From: Mortierella sp. BCC40632
Taxonomy: Eukaryota; Mortierellomycota; Mortierellomycetes; Mortierellales; Mortierellaceae
Direction of reading: 5' to 3'
Assembly: GCA_011634665.1 (NCBI GenBank)
Contig: WAEK01000001.1
Coordinates: 2,158,501-2,222,500 of the forward strand
Length of the DNA stretch: 64,000 nt
The position numbers were made by a program, and so were the translations under genes. Shown here piece by piece: positions 13,236 to 24,454 of the stretch (the first letter of the stretch is position 1; every line of letters starts with the position of its first letter). The notes beneath the pieces were generated by a model. The model saw only the letters and a program-made list of their open reading frames with translations, was not told the DNA's origin and searched no databases.

Positions 13236-14680
13236 GGAGCTCTGTGAGGCAATAAACATGGTTTGCCTTTGCTATGAGAATTAGTCCTATCTGTTTAGGG
13301 ATGGTAACCAGCAATGTGGTTACTGGAGAGAAAAAAAAACCCCTTTCAAACAACAACCCAAAGCGTAACCCAGGTCTGTTTGTCCCAGCAAGGGCCACTG
13401 CACAGCTCAGTTCGAAACAACAGGTGCATGCATGCAGGGATGCATTGATTACAGCGCTCTGTGCTGGACGGGAAGTGTGGGGGCCTGAAAGCCCAACGGG
13501 TCAATAACGTGAATGGACTCACGCATCGAGGTCTTCGTCATACTGGATTTTGGAAGTTCAAAGAAGCGAGGATAAGACCAGGACTTAAAAAAAAAAAAAA
13601 AAAAAAAAAAAGGTCTTTTGGTGCCTGGATTGCGGTACTTTCTCCAAAAAAAAAAAAAAAAAACTATTTGAGCAGGTGTTGCAGGGTGGAATGGTGGAAC
13701 ACAGATACTGAAATGATGGCGGGAGGTCTTTGAGCAATTGAGGAGGCATTCCTAGCAGGAGAGCACCATTGCCATGGCGGATGGTTTTCAGAGGGACTGT
13801 ATTCAACAGAATACGAGAGAATACGAGAGACATGAAAGAGTCTATGACTGACGGCGGTGTTGTGGAGGTCAGAGAGCGAGAAAAAGTGTGAGTGTGAGAG
13901 GGCATGGCTCCTTGTGCTCTCCATCTCTGGATCGGATGCAGCCACCGTCCTGATAGCCGGGATGGGTGTGTGTCATTGTGCTGATACTGAGCGGGTCGGA
14001 TAGGATGGTCAAGTAGTCGGTGTGTGAGTGAGAGCGAGGCAACCATGGTGGAGCTGGGGTCACTTGCAGCAAGAGAGATGCTCGAGCACTTTGCCCCGGA
14101 TGACAGTCCGACAAGATCAAGCAAGCCCCACTTCAGGAAAGGCCACACACACACACACGCACTCGCCCAGACTCGCTTTAGACTGTCCTTTGTCTTCAAT
14201 ATCTGCTCACCTTCCATCTCATTCGACCGTTCTCATTCTTCCCCGTCTCCGCCCCTGGACCTGCATCCACTCGCTTGCCGTCATTTGACATCCATCCTCA
14301 TTGATCCATTCCCTTATTTACCTCGCATTTCACTCGCATCCATCCGCGCAGTGCTCAACTGGCCTCACCGTGGGTTTGCTCGTTTAAAATACCGCCTCTC
14401 TCCAACCGAGGCGGTTTCTTCCTTCTCTCCTCAGACTTTCGACTGGAGGATCCTCCTCCTGGAACACTGCTATTTCCAGGAAGCAGGTCCAAAATCCTTG
14501 GGTCCAGCGCATACCTCTCTCCTTGACCTCCCTTCCACTTCACTCCTTCCTGTCCGTTCTTTGCACTCCAGGTCCTTTGTTCTCAACAAGACCAGACTGC
14601 GTTCACACGACAAGTTCGACTACAGACACTCCAGCAAGAAAGTCAACAGACCCTTCCCTTCTTTTTACCTTTTAAGTGGA
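13236..14680. other. Intergenic region upstream of the Zn2Cys6 gene, with two A tracts
   Basis: AATAAA at 13251-13256 probably ends the sorting nexin transcript. A tracts lie at about 13587-13611 and 13648-13663. From about 14140 the sequence is a long pyrimidine-rich leader containing several ATGs, so the Zn2Cys6 mRNA may have a 5' UTR with upstream open frames. One such frame is continuous and in phase with the protein from 14024. I see no independent gene. Confidence 0.45.
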
Positions 14681-17600
14681 ATGACAACCTCAGCGGAGAT
14701 GACGAGCCCTGTGTCTGCTGAGAGCAGCCAGCAAGTGACCAACTCGGTGGTTCCACAGTCGTCTCTGCTACCGCAATCGTCACAGCCGTCGCTTGCTCCT
14801 CCAGTTTCTGCACCTACTCGACGACGATCCAAGTTAGCCTGCGATACCTGTCATTACCGGTGAGTTTACCCTCCAATCTAAAGGGGGGCTCGAGCAAAGG
14901 GCTCGTGTTGGAGAGAGGAGAGGGGGTGGGTGAGGGACGACACTGAGCAATTACTTCCCATGATACCGGCGCCTGGATGACGAGCGAAAATAATGAGAGG
15001 GCGGATGTACGAGCAAAGAGAGACAACAGCCTCAAATAGTTCCTGGCTCAGAAGACCGTCGTCCATTCTGACAATTGCACAAGTAAGCAACAGAGCGACA
15101 TAGTGGACCAGAGGCCTGCAGAAGTAGAAGAAAAAAAGAAAGTGTCCAATCCTTCCTCTCTCCAACTCCGCTCGCAATCTCCCTTCCCATGCCGTAGCAT
15201 TTCGCCGTCGTACACTGCCCAGCCCTGGCGAACTTGCCGAACTTGCCGAGGTCACTTGAGACCACCACGCTTTGTTATTGGCGCCTGCGAAATGCGCTTT
15301 TTGGGCCCTTTTGTTAGTCATCCGCGGCGGCAGCGTTCATGCCAAAGCCTGCCGACCACTGTTGGCTAATGCTATAACGCAGTTGGAGCCTGGTCACTGA
15401 CAGCTTATGAATATTTAAACGGACTTCACGAATAAGGGCAGGAGCTCTCAGGGTTCTTGGAAGCGAAACTGCATGGGTCGAGCCCATGGCGTTGCTAGTT
15501 GAGTTGAAATGTTGCAGCGCCGGAGAAGCGCCGCAAAAGACTACTGCTATTCCAACAGATGCAGATCGTCGTTTCGCCCTGTTATTTTTATTGACATCAT
15601 TGGGCGCCAATGCGCTGAAAGGGATGGGAGTGGTTGCAGTTTGCCCTGCTTTGAGATTGGACGACATGGGCTCAAGAAGAGACATGCTGCTTGCCTCGGT
15701 GCCACCCCTTCTTCCCCTTGCAGTGTTTGTACGCGTTTCCAGAAGGGCATTCTCCTGCAGGATAAACACTGTCAGAACTTTCATAGCATCCGTTCTCTCC
15801 ATCTCTCCATCTCTCCCTCCCTCCCTTCTTTTTCCCTTTGTGCTCTGGATGCTTTTGTTGTTTTGACCCTGCGGGAACACTGCACAGCGCCAGCCAGGCT
15901 CCCGGCTCAATACTGCTCCGATAGTAGTATGTTTGCTTCTTCTCTTCTTTTTTCCTTTCAACTAACAGCTACCTCTCTATTCTTGATGACCGGAATCCGT
16001 TGTGTTTATGAACTTTAGAAAGATCAAGTGCGACGTGGAAAAGGGCCATCCTTGTCGAAACTGTGAGAAAAGCTCAGTCCAGTGCACATTAGTAGGATCA
16101 GCAATGCGACCGCCTCGAAACATCTCTGGGTCGTCTTCAGCTGCTGCTGCTGCCGCAGTTGCCGTAGCAATTGCAACTGCTGCAGCGGCCCAGGCACAAT
16201 CAATGCCTTCAACTAGCGTACGAAGAATGTTTGGTAGTCCTAGTACCGAGGTTCGGTCCAGTGGTGAAAGTAATGAGGCATGGTCCAAAGCAGCAGGCGA
16301 AAACTGCAACGGACTGCTGAGAGTAGCTAACGAGTCGGGAGAACATAAACCGGCTAGTCTATTAGGTAGGAGGGCCAGCACATCAGGACATACGATTCGT
16401 ACGCAAGATGACAGTGCTGTTTCAGCGCGGACTCTTCTTGGCTCGTCTTCTTCACCAACATCTCTGAGAGCTCTTTTCTTGGCCGGCGCCAATGGTACAA
16501 GTAATGCTCAGCCTTCAGCGACCAGTTCTCAATCACTCATACCCTCCAACGCACTTTTCCCGGGCTTCATCGAAGGAACACTGTACGATGATCATGGAAC
16601 AGACGCGCAAATGGACCTTGGTGGAAGCTGTGGCATGGACTACTTTAACCAACCCCTCTCGTTTTCATCGAGCACTTCGAGTGAATCCTCGACGCCCTCT
16701 ACTTCGTTGATGAGCAGTAGCTATGCATATCCTGGCCACGCTCCGAGGTCTCTACCAAGTTCAATTTCCCACTTCATCTCACCTCTTTCTTCGCCCCAAT
16801 TTCTTCCGCAGTCATCCTCCTTACCCCCAACACCAATCCAACTGCCAGTCGACGCAACATTCGAGAATGGAGTCGGTAGCATCAATGGAAGTGGAACAAA
16901 CGCGGCCCTTGTGAATCCAGGAGCCAACCAGAGTGGACAGCATTGCTTCCGTCCCACTCTGTCTCGCCGAGCCTCTGGTTCTTTTTTACCAGCCCAAACG
17001 TCGGTGGATCACGATAGTAGGCCTTATCATCACGATCGGAGAACATCTGCACCATGGATGATGCAGAGTCACCAACAACCCCGACTTCATGAAGGGCAAC
17101 TTCCCCCCCAGGCCCCAGCGCTTGTGCAGCTTCCAATACAGCCTCTTTCTCAGACCCACAGCCAGTTGCGGTCGGGAGGATCAAGTATAGGATCGCGAGG
17201 CCGCCAGCCAAGAACACATTCTGTCACATCTCTAACGAGTGCAAAGCATGGCACCACGACCGAGGATGTATTGACGGATTCTACTCATTCAGTGTTAATG
17301 CGATCTAATAGCACGCCTGCATCAGCACGGACGATGCCAAAGTCTGGGAATCGCCAGCGGCATAGTGCACTCCCCATGCGGCGAGCAAGTTATCTCCAAC
17401 AGTCTCGACACTCTTTAAATCTGTATGCATCGACCGTCAAGGTTATCCAAGACTTGTCTTTGCCCCAACAAATGTATCGCAACCCACTTCTCCCGCCACG
17501 GCATAGCAATAGCCTAAGCGAGCTGCAGTTTCAACTTTACCTCCAACAACTCCAACAGTCACAGCAGCAACAACAGCAACAACAACAGCAACAGCAGCAG

Positions 17601-18806
17601 CAAGCGCAACCCGGACAATCAATACAGGAACCAACAGTCTCTGCCACTTCCCTGCCGCAGCATTGTCCTCAAGGATTAGGAGTAGCTTGGGGAATGCAAT
17701 CTGACGAGACCGATAAAGGGATACCCCCTGTCGATCTCCAAGAATCGGTCATCACAAATGCACACTCTTATCTACCTTTATCAGGAGACTCGACCGCTTC
17801 CTCACTACCCGTAAGCCCAAGCCTTTTTGGAGGCGTAGGTCTAGGGTTGGAACATGTGCAACAACAACAGCAACAACAACAACAACAACAGCAGCAGCAG
17901 CAACAGAAACAGCAACAGCAACATCACCATCAACATCACCACCATCAATACCATCACCCCTACTCCCAAAACTCGAGCACTGAGCAAAGTCAGGCAGCAA
18001 AGTTTCAGGCCATGAACAAAGCTCCGTTAAACTGGAATATTAGTCTTAGCCCCCCAAGCACTCACCCATTCGAAACCCCGGCATCTTTTCTGAATCCTGT
18101 TCTTGAGTCCGCAAGCACGATGGATGTTGTAGGTTCGACAGTACAGCCAGATAGGTACACGACTATTGAGCATTTGCAGGCTTCAGGTATGGAACACTCA
18201 CTTCAGTCAACAAAGCCTCTTGATTCAACACCACTCAAAGGAGCTCATGACATTTCGGAGGCTTCCCTTGCCTCTGTCCTGGACGATCACCTCCGACTTT
18301 TCGATGAAATGGATCAAGTGTATGAGACTTCGGACCTGGATGGGTTTCCCAAGATCTCTCTAGGCAGCTCCAGTTCTATCCGCCATCACGGGTCTCCTCA
18401 CGCTACCCTAACAAATCAATCATCGAACAGTGTAGGCATCCAACACCAATATCCATCATACCCGTCCTATACTTCCAGCCCGTCTGTTAGCACCCCCATT
18501 CCAAATTTTCACGGCACTACACCGACCAGGACCGCTCATAATACTGTGGGAAGAGCTCTAGCGCAGCCGATTGCAACTTCCAGCCGTCAAGGAGTTGACC
18601 GGCTCGACCACTTCGGAGCGCCCCATTTCCAGGGAGGGTCTCTCAGCGTAGACTCCTTTGTTAACACAGCGAGATTGACCACGTCAGAGATGTCTGCTTT
18701 AGATTTGAGTGTGTTTTCGCCGCTAGGAGAGTCAGAGTCCTTTCCACTATCCACGTCTTTGCCCAATACGAGTTTTATAAGCCAGGACAACGGATATCGA
18801 GGATAA
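14681..18806 (+). CDS. Zn(II)2Cys6 transcription factor with polyglutamine and histidine tracts
   Basis: Two exons, 14681-14859 and 16019-18806, join in phase to 988 residues. The binuclear zinc cluster has all six cysteines at about residues 54, 57, 64, 72, 75 and 82 (C-X2-C-X6-C-X7-C-X2-C-X6-C), preceded by a basic TRRRSK stretch; it binds DNA as fungal GAL4-type clusters do. The intron falls inside the cluster, in the Arg codon after the second cysteine, and at 1,159 nt is the longest firmly placed intron here. The remainder is Ser/Pro/Gln rich with two polyglutamine runs (17561-17611 and 17860-17920), the second passing into a His-rich segment; no fungal_trans regulatory domain was recognised. 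ATG 14681 is preferred over the in-frame start at 14024 because the upstream stretch looks like a leader. Target genes are unknown. Confidence 0.88.
17561..17611 (+). repeat. CAG/CAA polyglutamine tract 1 in the Zn2Cys6 gene
   Basis: Mixed CAG and CAA codons encode a nearly pure glutamine run, typical of fungal activator regions. Confidence 0.85.
17860..17950 (+). repeat. Polyglutamine tract 2 followed by a His-rich segment
   Basis: CAA/CAG codons grade into CAT/CAC codons, giving a glutamine run and then a histidine-rich block. Confidence 0.85.
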
Positions 18807-19297
18807 AAAATAAGGGCAATCTTTCTTCCTTTTATATTCTTTTTCCTTTTTTCTTTTTTTCTTTTTTTTTTTCCCCTAGTGTAATCCTCTAGGTGACCGT
18901 TGGTCACCTAATAAGTCACCCCAAAAAGCATCTGTAGGACACATATTGTGTTTTATTGTGGTTTGAAATATATGACCTCTAGCCCGGAGAAACTTGTGAA
19001 GTTGTGACAGCCGAGGGAACACATTTCGGCTGGCTTTTTTTTTTTTTTTTTTTTTTAGTACCTCGTCGGTCCTGCACGGCGTAGGCTGAACGAGGCGCGT
19101 ATTTGAAGCGCAGGCAATCATGCTTTTTCAGCTTTCATTCTTTGTCCATCATCCCTGACATCCTCCCTGTGCCCTAGGGCTATTCTCCTCCTTACCCCAC
19201 GAGTTCATTGGGTGCAGTTCAAACTAAGCATAGCCAGCAGTTTTTTGTCCTAGGCATTCATCTCGGCATTGCCGGCTTTCGCCATTGTTCTTCTCCC
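18807..19297. other. Spacer between the Zn2Cys6 gene and the hydrolase-like gene
   Basis: T-rich sequence right after the Zn2Cys6 stop (18830-18875), a T tract at about 19037-19058, then a pyrimidine-rich leader. No gene seen. Confidence 0.45.
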
Positions 19298-21313
19298 ATG
19301 TCCAGCCGTGAAAATGGAGACTCGAGTGACTCGGGATCTGGATCCTCCTGGAAAAGTTCCTTAAGCTGGCGAGCGCTCATACCAGGATCTAGATCCAAGC
19401 GTGAGGAGAGCGAGGAGCCTATCCAAGATCCAGATCCTTCCTTCCATCAAATAACAGACTATCAGGAGGGCGAAAGAACCGATATTTACGGAGACCGGAT
19501 ACAAATTGGAGACCCCACGTCAAGTTTACATGCCGTAGAGAGAAATTCAACTACAGTAACAGAAACTGATGATACCAACAGTACGGTTATTGTACAGAAG
19601 GCTGATCTAGAGACATTACCAGGAGCATCACCTTCACCAACAACTCTAGCAACCGCATCCGAGACTGAGTCTATTGCGGTCATAAAATCGCCCATCCAAA
19701 GCACTAGAAGCGTCAAGACGACCACCAAGATCGCTCGAGATGCTGCTGGTAAAGTTATCACAACTCTGGCTACAACTGTACAGAAGCACAGGAATGTGAT
19801 TCTTCCAAACTACTATGACCAGTATCCAGATGCACAACCAATTCCTCTCCTGTCTCTTTCTCGTCAGGAGAACCGGCGTATAGCCGACACCCCAGCTCAA
19901 GGAGAGACAAATCGAATAGTAGGAATCGGAGAGACACTCACCACCTATGTTAAACGAGCATTCAAAGCTGCTGGGTCGTACTTCTTTCCAGAGACTTGGA
20001 CGCCATCTTTAACATCAACGAGTGGAGCAGGGCTGAACACTCGAGGGATCCAAAAGGTCGTAATCATCGGAATTCATGGTTGGTACCCTCGAAAGGCTCT
20101 TCGTACCGTCATTGGTGAACCGACAGGGACAAGCCAAAAGTTTTGCGAAGAGATGGATTCAGCTCTTAAGGACTACCTGAGTCAACACAATGTTCATATT
20201 GATCCAGAACGGATCACTCGGATTCCGTTAGAAGGAGAGGGTAAAGTCTTGGACAGGGTCGAGCTCTTGTACCAATGCCTTATCCACAGGAATAGTCGCT
20301 GGCGACAAGCACTAAAAGAGGCCGATCTTGTCCTTGTGGTCACGCATTCTCAAGGCACACCTACAAGCATCTTATTGGTGGCTCGATTGATTCGAGAGGG
20401 GATCTTGCGTGTCCATGAAAACGACCCGTTAATGCAGACGATCGGAATTTTGGCTATGGCAGGGATTTCACACGGGCCTTTCCCCTTCCTGAAGGGAAAC
20501 CTGATCATGCGATTTTTTGAGGCAGATGCTGCCAAGGAACTGTTCGAGTTTATGGATTCTGAGACTAGTGTTGCTAGAAAGTATCAGGAGGGGCTTCGGG
20601 TTGTTCTTTCCTCGGGTGTCAAGATCACTTGTGTAGCCTCCCTGGAGGACCAAGTAGTACCCTTGTACTCGGCAGTCATGACTTCGATTCATCATCCATC
20701 CATTGTTCGAGCACTCTTCATCAACGGGGCCAGTTTTCAGGACGATTTTTTAATCAACTTGATTGCCTTTTCGCTGAGACTTCGGAATGCCGGTGTCGAC
20801 GACCATGGCATTCTTGTTCATTTAAGTGAAGCTATCGCAGGGAGCCTCTACTATGGCGACGGTCACTCGACGATTTATGAAGAGCGTGAAGTTTACCTGT
20901 ACGTCGGACTCTTCATATGAGGGTGATCGTCTTGACGTTTTGATCCGCAACATTTTACTTTTACCTTTATGGAAACTAACAAAAAATTCTTGCTAAATAT
21001 GCCTTTTTTTGCGTGTTTGTGTATGCCAACTAGGCTTGCGCTCCGCTCGTTATTGGAGCCACCCAGTCGCGTCACTGCGGTCAAGGCGAGGAGTGAGCCC
21101 ATCCTTCATCCATTCCGAGCTAAACAGCGTCTCAACCCGTTCTACTTGCCATGGGGGATGCGTGGTCTTGCGGATGATATCAAGACTCGAGGAGATCAAG
21201 TCCTGATTAAGGAACTGGACCGTGTCCGGTCCCTCTACAACGAATGGAACCCAGTCTCAAAAGTGATGAAAGAGATCAAGTTCCGCCTAGAACCTGTTCG
21301 GTCCAAGCTTTAA
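19298..21313 (+). CDS. Putative alpha/beta-hydrolase-fold protein (YML020W-like)
   Basis: Two exons, 19298-20898 and 21034-21313, join in phase to 626 residues. The first ~200 residues are Ser/Thr rich and probably disordered. The conserved core starts near VVIIGIHGWYPRKALR, a hydrophobic strand followed by the HGW oxyanion-type loop, and has a nucleophile-elbow-like VVTHSQGTPTSILL, pointing to a lipase-like alpha/beta hydrolase. DHGILVHLSEAIAGSLYYGDGHST is a candidate for the catalytic histidine region. The C-terminal exon (LLEPPSRVTAVK...KELDRVRSLYNEWNPVSK) seems conserved in type. I believe this belongs with uncharacterised yeast YML020W-like proteins; substrate unknown. An in-frame ATG at 19208 would add 30 residues, but that sequence looks untranslated. 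It is convergent with the next gene, with 122 bp between stops. Confidence 0.7.
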
Positions 21314-21372
21314 TGAATCAGGGAAGGAGGGGAATTACAATCTCCATGTCAAATCTATAAAATACCATTTCA

Positions 21373-21375
<3 letters not shown>

Positions 21376-21422
<47 letters not shown>
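21376..21422. repeat. GT/AC microsatellite between two convergent stop codons
   Basis: About 23 uninterrupted GT units fill nearly half of the 122-bp interval between the two convergent coding regions, so both mRNAs probably carry the repeat in their 3' UTR, one as UG and the other as CA. Confidence 0.95.
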
Positions 21423-21428
<6 letters not shown>

Positions 21429-21435
21429 TTCTATT

Positions 21436-22782
21436 TTATTTACGAAACCGCTGCTTATCGAAAAGCTGCTCTTGGATAGCGGCTTTGTTAACCTTGTGTA
21501 GATCCCATTCTCGCGTGGCTGGTTTAGCGGGAGTGGTCCTGGTTGGGGATTTGGACCGTATTGGTGATGAAGATCGAGAGCGTGTATCTCGGTCTCTTCG
21601 CCTCCTTCGTTCTGTATCACGATCTCTAGGAGACGATCTGTGTTTTGAATCCAAGTCGTAATCGCTCGAGGAGTCATCATTGTCATGCCGCCTCCGACTG
21701 ATATGTTCTCTATCCTCTTTTCGACTACTCTTCCTTTTATGCGACCTTGATCCAGAGCGGGACGAATGGTGTCGTCCCGAATCGTCAGAACCATCCGTGT
21801 CACTATCCGAGTCGGATTCATGGCGGCGACGTCTTTTGCTCTTCCGAGAGGAGGATGACCTCGAATAATCTTCTCTCTCGTCTTTGTCCGAGCGATGGCT
21901 TTTGCGTCTTTCTCGTTCACTTTCTTTATCATCGCCATGTCGCCGGTGTTTAGATGATCGTTCCTTATCATCTTTCCTCCTACTCCGGGATTTTTTTTCT
22001 TTTTTCTTTTTCTTCTTCTCTTTTGTTAGTGGTAATCCTTCACTCTCAGAATGTGTGTCCAGACGTGGATCGTAGCCCTCCTGGAAGTATTTATCCATCT
22101 TTGATCCGAGTCTTGATCCAGAGGATGCCAACGACGACTCACCATCCTGTGCTTCATATTTTTTGGATCCACGACCACGGACCACTATCCGAGAAGAGCC
22201 TTTGTTGCGTTCCGGAGACCGTGATATTGACCGTGATGCTGACCGTGACCTCGACTCAGACCGAGAGAATGATGAGGACCTCGACCTAGACCGAGATCGC
22301 TTTTGTGATCTCCCTCTGGAAATGTTGTGAGCTGGATCTTCATCTCGATGTCGTCGTCCGTAGCCCCTCTTATCTAGATCAGCTATTAATTCTTTGGCAA
22401 TGTCTGCTGCTCGTCTCTCCTCTGAACGGATCAATGCTTGGTTGTGTTCATCCGTGCTCCTGATAAGTGAGGACAAAAATCTCTTATTGGTTTTTAGGCC
22501 ATTGGAGTCTGCTCTATCAACGACTACGCCTGGGGCTAACTCGACTTTGTTCTCATCGTCGATTTGAGAGGATGCTCCGGTATAGGCCTTTAAGCCAACT
22601 GACTTGTATCGCTTGTCAGCCTCGGTCGCAGACTTCATGATCATGTCAGCCACATACTTGTCAAGATCTCCATCGGGCACATCTTGATGATTTCCTCCAA
22701 TTGCCGCACGGACCAGACCAGAGACTATTGACGATAGGGTGTTGCCGGGCTGGGTGGCATTCTTGCTTTTTCCAGGATTCAT
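21436..22782 (-). CDS. Arginine/serine-rich nuclear protein
   Basis: A single-exon frame of 448 residues. The N-terminal third has ordinary composition, with DLDKYVADMIMKSATEADKR and a helical NKRFLSSLIRSTDEHNQALI segment. From about residue 160 the protein consists of RS/RE/RD-rich runs and lysine blocks (KEKKKKKKEKK), as in RS-domain pre-mRNA splicing proteins. The C terminus returns to a conserved-looking WDLHKVNKAAIQEQLFDKQRF. No RNA-recognition motif or zinc finger is visible. A nuclear role in RNA processing is inferred from composition only. The stop codon overlaps an AATAAA hexamer (21435-21440), and the AC repeat lies immediately downstream. The start ATG at 22782 is the first in frame. 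Confidence 0.75.
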   Translation of the reverse strand: MNPGKSKNATQPGNTLSSIVSGLVRAAIGGNHQDVPDGDLDKYVADMIMKSATEADKRYKSVGLKAYTGASSQIDDENKVELAPGVVVDRADSNGLKTNKRFLSSLIRSTDEHNQALIRSEERRAADIAKELIADLDKRGYGRRHRDEDPAHNISRGRSQKRSRSRSRSSSFSRSESRSRSASRSISRSPERNKGSSRIVVRGRGSKKYEAQDGESSLASSGSRLGSKMDKYFQEGYDPRLDTHSESEGLPLTKEKKKKKKEKKSRSRRKDDKERSSKHRRHGDDKESERERRKSHRSDKDEREDYSRSSSSRKSKRRRRHESDSDSDTDGSDDSGRHHSSRSGSRSHKRKSSRKEDREHISRRRHDNDDSSSDYDLDSKHRSSPRDRDTERRRRRDRDTRSRSSSPIRSKSPTRTTPAKPATREWDLHKVNKAAIQEQLFDKQRFRK

Positions 22783-23234
22783 TTGTGGAATGGCACGAAC
22801 AGAGTTAGTCCATCTGGAAAGAGCTCCCTCTCTTCTTGCAGAAACTGCAGGTCATGTGAGCAGCAAGGTTGCCCGCAAAGAGAAGAGACCAGGAGAGGGG
22901 AAGACCAAGTCTCCGGAAGTAATAGGAACCAACAGCAGCTGAGTATAAGCATGGTACCTTTGCAAACTACCTGTCGATGCTCCTGTTTGCTCCATAAACA
23001 CAGCGATGTCATGGTGAATGATTTCTCAGGACACTTTCTGGACAAGGTATAAAAGAGGATTAAAAACAACGAAACTCCACACTCAACTCAACTCGCCCAA
23101 CACCACCGCCTCGGTCCGACACATTTCCAGGACTTTTTTTCTCTCCCTCGCCTCCTCCGCCTTTTTAGCCTGGCCCACCTACTGCCGTCCGCTGCCCATA
23201 ACCAGACCCCATCGTCAAGATTTCTATCGCTACC
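22783..23234. promoter_or_regulatory. Divergent promoter; TATA-like box at 23048-23053
   Basis: This 452-bp gap separates the RS-rich gene from the dehydrogenase-like gene. TATAAAAG at 23048 lies 187 bp before the dehydrogenase start and is followed by a C-rich leader. Confidence 0.5.
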
Positions 23235-24454
23235 ATGCGTCCACTCTTTCACCTCAAGCAACAGGACCGGATCGGCTGGATCGGACTGGGTCAAATGGGC
23301 TATAATATGGCCTATAATCTCCAGCGATACCTTGCCTCGCGGTCGCTGACAATGACTGTTTGGAACAGGACTCCCGAGAAATGCTTTAAGATGCGCCACC
23401 ACGGTGCACATATCGCAAAGTCGCTCGAGGAGCTGGTCGCTCAGAGCAATATTATCTTTACATCTTTGGCCAACGACGCTGCTGTCGAGGAGATTTATGA
23501 AATCTTGATCGACCTTGCGGGCCAAGTAGACCACTCGATCATCTTTGTGGAGACAAGTACCATCTACCCTACCTTGGCCACTAAACTCAAGGAGAGACTT
23601 GCAGTGACGCCCCAGCATATTTATTTGCAGTGTCCAGGTAAACACCACTAGTGATATGTTCTTGAAATGCTTTAGAGCAGAAAGCTGTGGAGCTAACCTT
23701 TCTCTTTCTCTTATTTGACTATCGTGTAGTGTTTGGACGCCCCTCGGTCGCAAAGGCAGCCAAGCTGCTCTGGGTGACTAGTGGAGATGAAAAGGCGATC
23801 AAGAAACTCTGCCTCTACTTTACGACCATGTCAAGACAGATCATTCATCTCAAGACCACGGACGTTGCAAAGGCTTGTTCGTTCAAGCTCGTAGGGAACT
23901 TTTTTGTCGTCGGCTCGATGGAACTCTTGGCTGAGGGGTTAACCCTTGCTCAAAAGGCCGATGTAGATGAGGCACCCGTACTCAAGTTCATCGAGACGCT
24001 TTTCCCAGCACCTTCCTGGGTTGAATACAGCAACAAGATGGCCGAGAATCCGGTCCAGCCAAAATCCAAAATCCCCTTGTCATCATCTTCCTCTTCCTCT
24101 TCCTCATCATCGTCTTCTTCGTCCAAAGAGGCTGGATTTTCAGTGGATCTTGGTCTCAAAGATGTGGGGCATATGCGACAACTGGCGCTTGAGACCGGCG
24201 CCTCCTTGCCCTCTGCAGACTTGGCCTATGAGCATTTGAAGGCAGTTCAAGACCAGGGACTGGGACACCAGGACTGGAGCACTATGATCAGTTCGCTCAA
24301 GATTACGCCCACTCCTCGAGCCTCGCTTGACTCGGCAGCCGTGCTCTCGACTCATTCTCAGGACGAAAAGAAGCGGGCAATTCGTTCAAGCAGCGACAAT
24401 GGCGACTTTTGGGATGCAGATGGAAATCCACGCCCGCCTGCATACGATTCTTGA
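23235..24454 (+). CDS. Beta-hydroxyacid dehydrogenase (6PGDH/3-hydroxyisobutyrate dehydrogenase family) with a C-terminal PPxY motif
   Basis: Two exons, 23235-23637 and 23730-24454, join in phase to 375 residues. The Rossmann fold has GLGQMG at residues 17-22 and a following NRTPEK segment typical of NADP-type members; SLANDAAVEEI and FVETSTIYP fit the family. The second domain has FKLVGNF with the expected catalytic lysine at about 187 and an Asn at about 191. The substrate loop reads PVFGRP instead of the PVSGG of true 3-hydroxyisobutyrate dehydrogenases, so the substrate probably differs. A run of 15-16 serines interrupts the helical C-terminal domain (DNA 24079-24124). The extension ends in FWDADGNPRPPAYDS, with a PPAY motif. 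Cofactor and fold are well supported; the reaction is not. Confidence 0.85.

Noticed and set aside
13585..14217. 210-codon minus-strand frame opposite the Zn2Cys6 leader
   Set aside because: It starts and ends in homopolymers and runs antisense to a typical leader; no conserved content.
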